NCBI RefSeq assembly: GCF_002198115.1 | Contig: NZ_NGNR01000005.1 | Location: forward strand, 1-64,000 | Source: Robiginitalea sediminis | Lineage (GTDB): Bacteria; Bacteroidota; Bacteroidia; Flavobacteriales; Flavobacteriaceae | Length of the DNA: 64,000 nucleotides | Reading direction: 5' to 3' | Part shown: positions 63,512 to 64,000 of the stretch, one piece after another | Numbering within the stretch: the first letter of the stretch is position 1 | Layout: each line of letters opens with the position of its first letter | The notes under the pieces: model-generated | The model's database searches: none | What the model saw: the letters and a program-made list of their open reading frames with translations, nothing else | Told to the model about the DNA's origin: nothing | Translations under genes and position numbers: made by a program

Positions 63512-64000
63512 ATGGCTCAGTATTGCCTGGAATGCAAAAAAAAGGTTGCGGACGGTTTCGCGGCCTTTTCTATTGCCCAATTTGGGGTTCCCCTTTGCCT
63601 GAAACACCAGAGGTGGTTGTTGGTTGTGGAAAATCGATACGACCCGGCCTACCTGAGGTTGTATTTTGAACTGCACGACCGGGATATTGGGTCCCAAATT
63701 CAGCGGGTGCCTGGCTCTCACGAAATCGAAATCTTTATCCAGGATCCGCCCACCCGGGTGCATCTGGACACCGCCATCCAATATCCGGTGGTCCGGGAAG
63801 CATTCAATATCACCCGGCGGGATTATTTCAGCCACCTTAACGAGCCCGACTACCCCGTAGTCCTGGCGCACAGCCTAATGGAAAGTCCGGAACACACCCG
63901 CAATACCGTGGATTTTCTAATCGTACTGCTGGGGATTAATGCGGAACTCTCGCATGGCAGGGATGTGCGGTACACCTACCGCTCCGTCGAGGAGCGCATC
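63512..64000 (+). CDS. Uncharacterised protein with N-terminal Cys/His cluster, partial
   Basis: Frame open from ATG 63512 to the right edge of the window, 163 codons visible, no stop. It begins MAQYCLECKKKVADG and continues FGVPLCLKHQRWLLVV; the pattern C-x2-C, about 20 residues, then C-x2-H suggests a zinc site. After that come FELHDRD, IEIFIQDPPTRVHLD, VVREAFNITRRDYFSHL and FLIVLLGIN. The amino-acid composition is protein-like, while the antisense frame (63434-63871, minus) is not. I do not recognise the family. Confidence 0.6.
   Translation, partial: MAQYCLECKKKVADGFAAFSIAQFGVPLCLKHQRWLLVVENRYDPAYLRLYFELHDRDIGSQIQRVPGSHEIEIFIQDPPTRVHLDTAIQYPVVREAFNITRRDYFSHLNEPDYPVVLAHSLMESPEHTRNTVDFLIVLLGINAELSHGRDVRYTYRSVEERI

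Noticed and set aside
63434-63871. 145-codon minus-strand frame near the right edge
   Set aside because: The opposite strand has a longer open frame with protein-like composition and a Cys/His cluster.
1-64000. CRISPR arrays, tRNA or rRNA genes, replication origin
   Set aside because: No regularly spaced repeats, cloverleaf-like or rRNA sequence, or dnaA-box cluster was found by reading both strands.

Overview
The window (64 kb, mostly GC-rich and densely coding) looks like a chromosome segment of a marine or soil Flavobacteriia member (phylum Bacteroidota). A GC-rich flavobacterium such as Robiginitalea would fit, but I cannot fix the genus from sequence alone. Lineage clues are a type IX secretion type B C-terminal domain, type B ribosomal protein L31, a GlmU-like nucleotidyltransferase of the Bacteroidetes type, a single-chain 1217-aa PurL, many Cys-anchored lipoproteins, and the Bacteroidetes promoter element TAnnTTTG in front of many genes. 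Nearly all of the window is chromosomal core or ordinary accessory metabolism. No tRNA, rRNA or CRISPR array was seen.

The left edge (1-1440) is different. It is AT-rich, and its minus strand carries the first 15 codons of an IS3-family OrfA, a direct repeat, a small putative immunity gene and an orphan Rhs C-terminal tip with a toxin-like tail. The Rhs fragment joins out of frame to a small membrane-protein gene that it truncates, next to an intact SdpI-family gene. I read this as a mobile polymorphic-toxin cassette.

1946-7777: lytic transglycosylase, alpha/beta hydrolase, small GNAT protein, MtaB tRNA methylthiotransferase, GlmU-like enzyme, ribosomal protein L31B and a DUF4199 membrane protein. 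7822-19052: DPM-type glycosyltransferase, an 891-aa T9SS-secreted protein, phosphosugar mutase with an overlapping MsbA-like ABC exporter, then a three-gene ECF sigma / anti-sigma-like / periplasmic-sensor module, a Ycf48-like lipoprotein and RsmB. 19156-27339: PurL, a VOC protein, an S9 peptidase and a long-chain acyl-CoA synthetase. 27438-33412: MarR regulator plus a fadN-fadA-fadE type beta-oxidation operon, with a palindromic operator at the MarR promoter. 33519-41363: PLP decarboxylase, M49 peptidase, and a divergent GH15 / OtsA-OtsB pair for trehalose-type metabolism. 41415-47204: a five-gene run (propeller, TMEM175-like channel, M28, M1, serine hydrolase). 47275-60033: a 1133-aa ThuA / sugar dehydrogenase / cytochrome c protein, YdeI-like protein, two amidohydrolases, a sugar isomerase, GH3 and DUF5916 proteins. 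60039-64000: DUF819 transporter, S10 peptidase, a glycine-zipper protein and an unknown gene running off the right edge.

The most informative regulatory observation is a bipartite motif, TTAAACCTTTT - exactly 12 nt - GTCTAA/GTCTCA, found three times. It lies before the ECF sigma gene, before its anti-sigma-like partner, and 38 kb away before the small protein / GH3 / DUF5916 operon. This suggests a small sigma-controlled envelope or glycan regulon with autoregulation.
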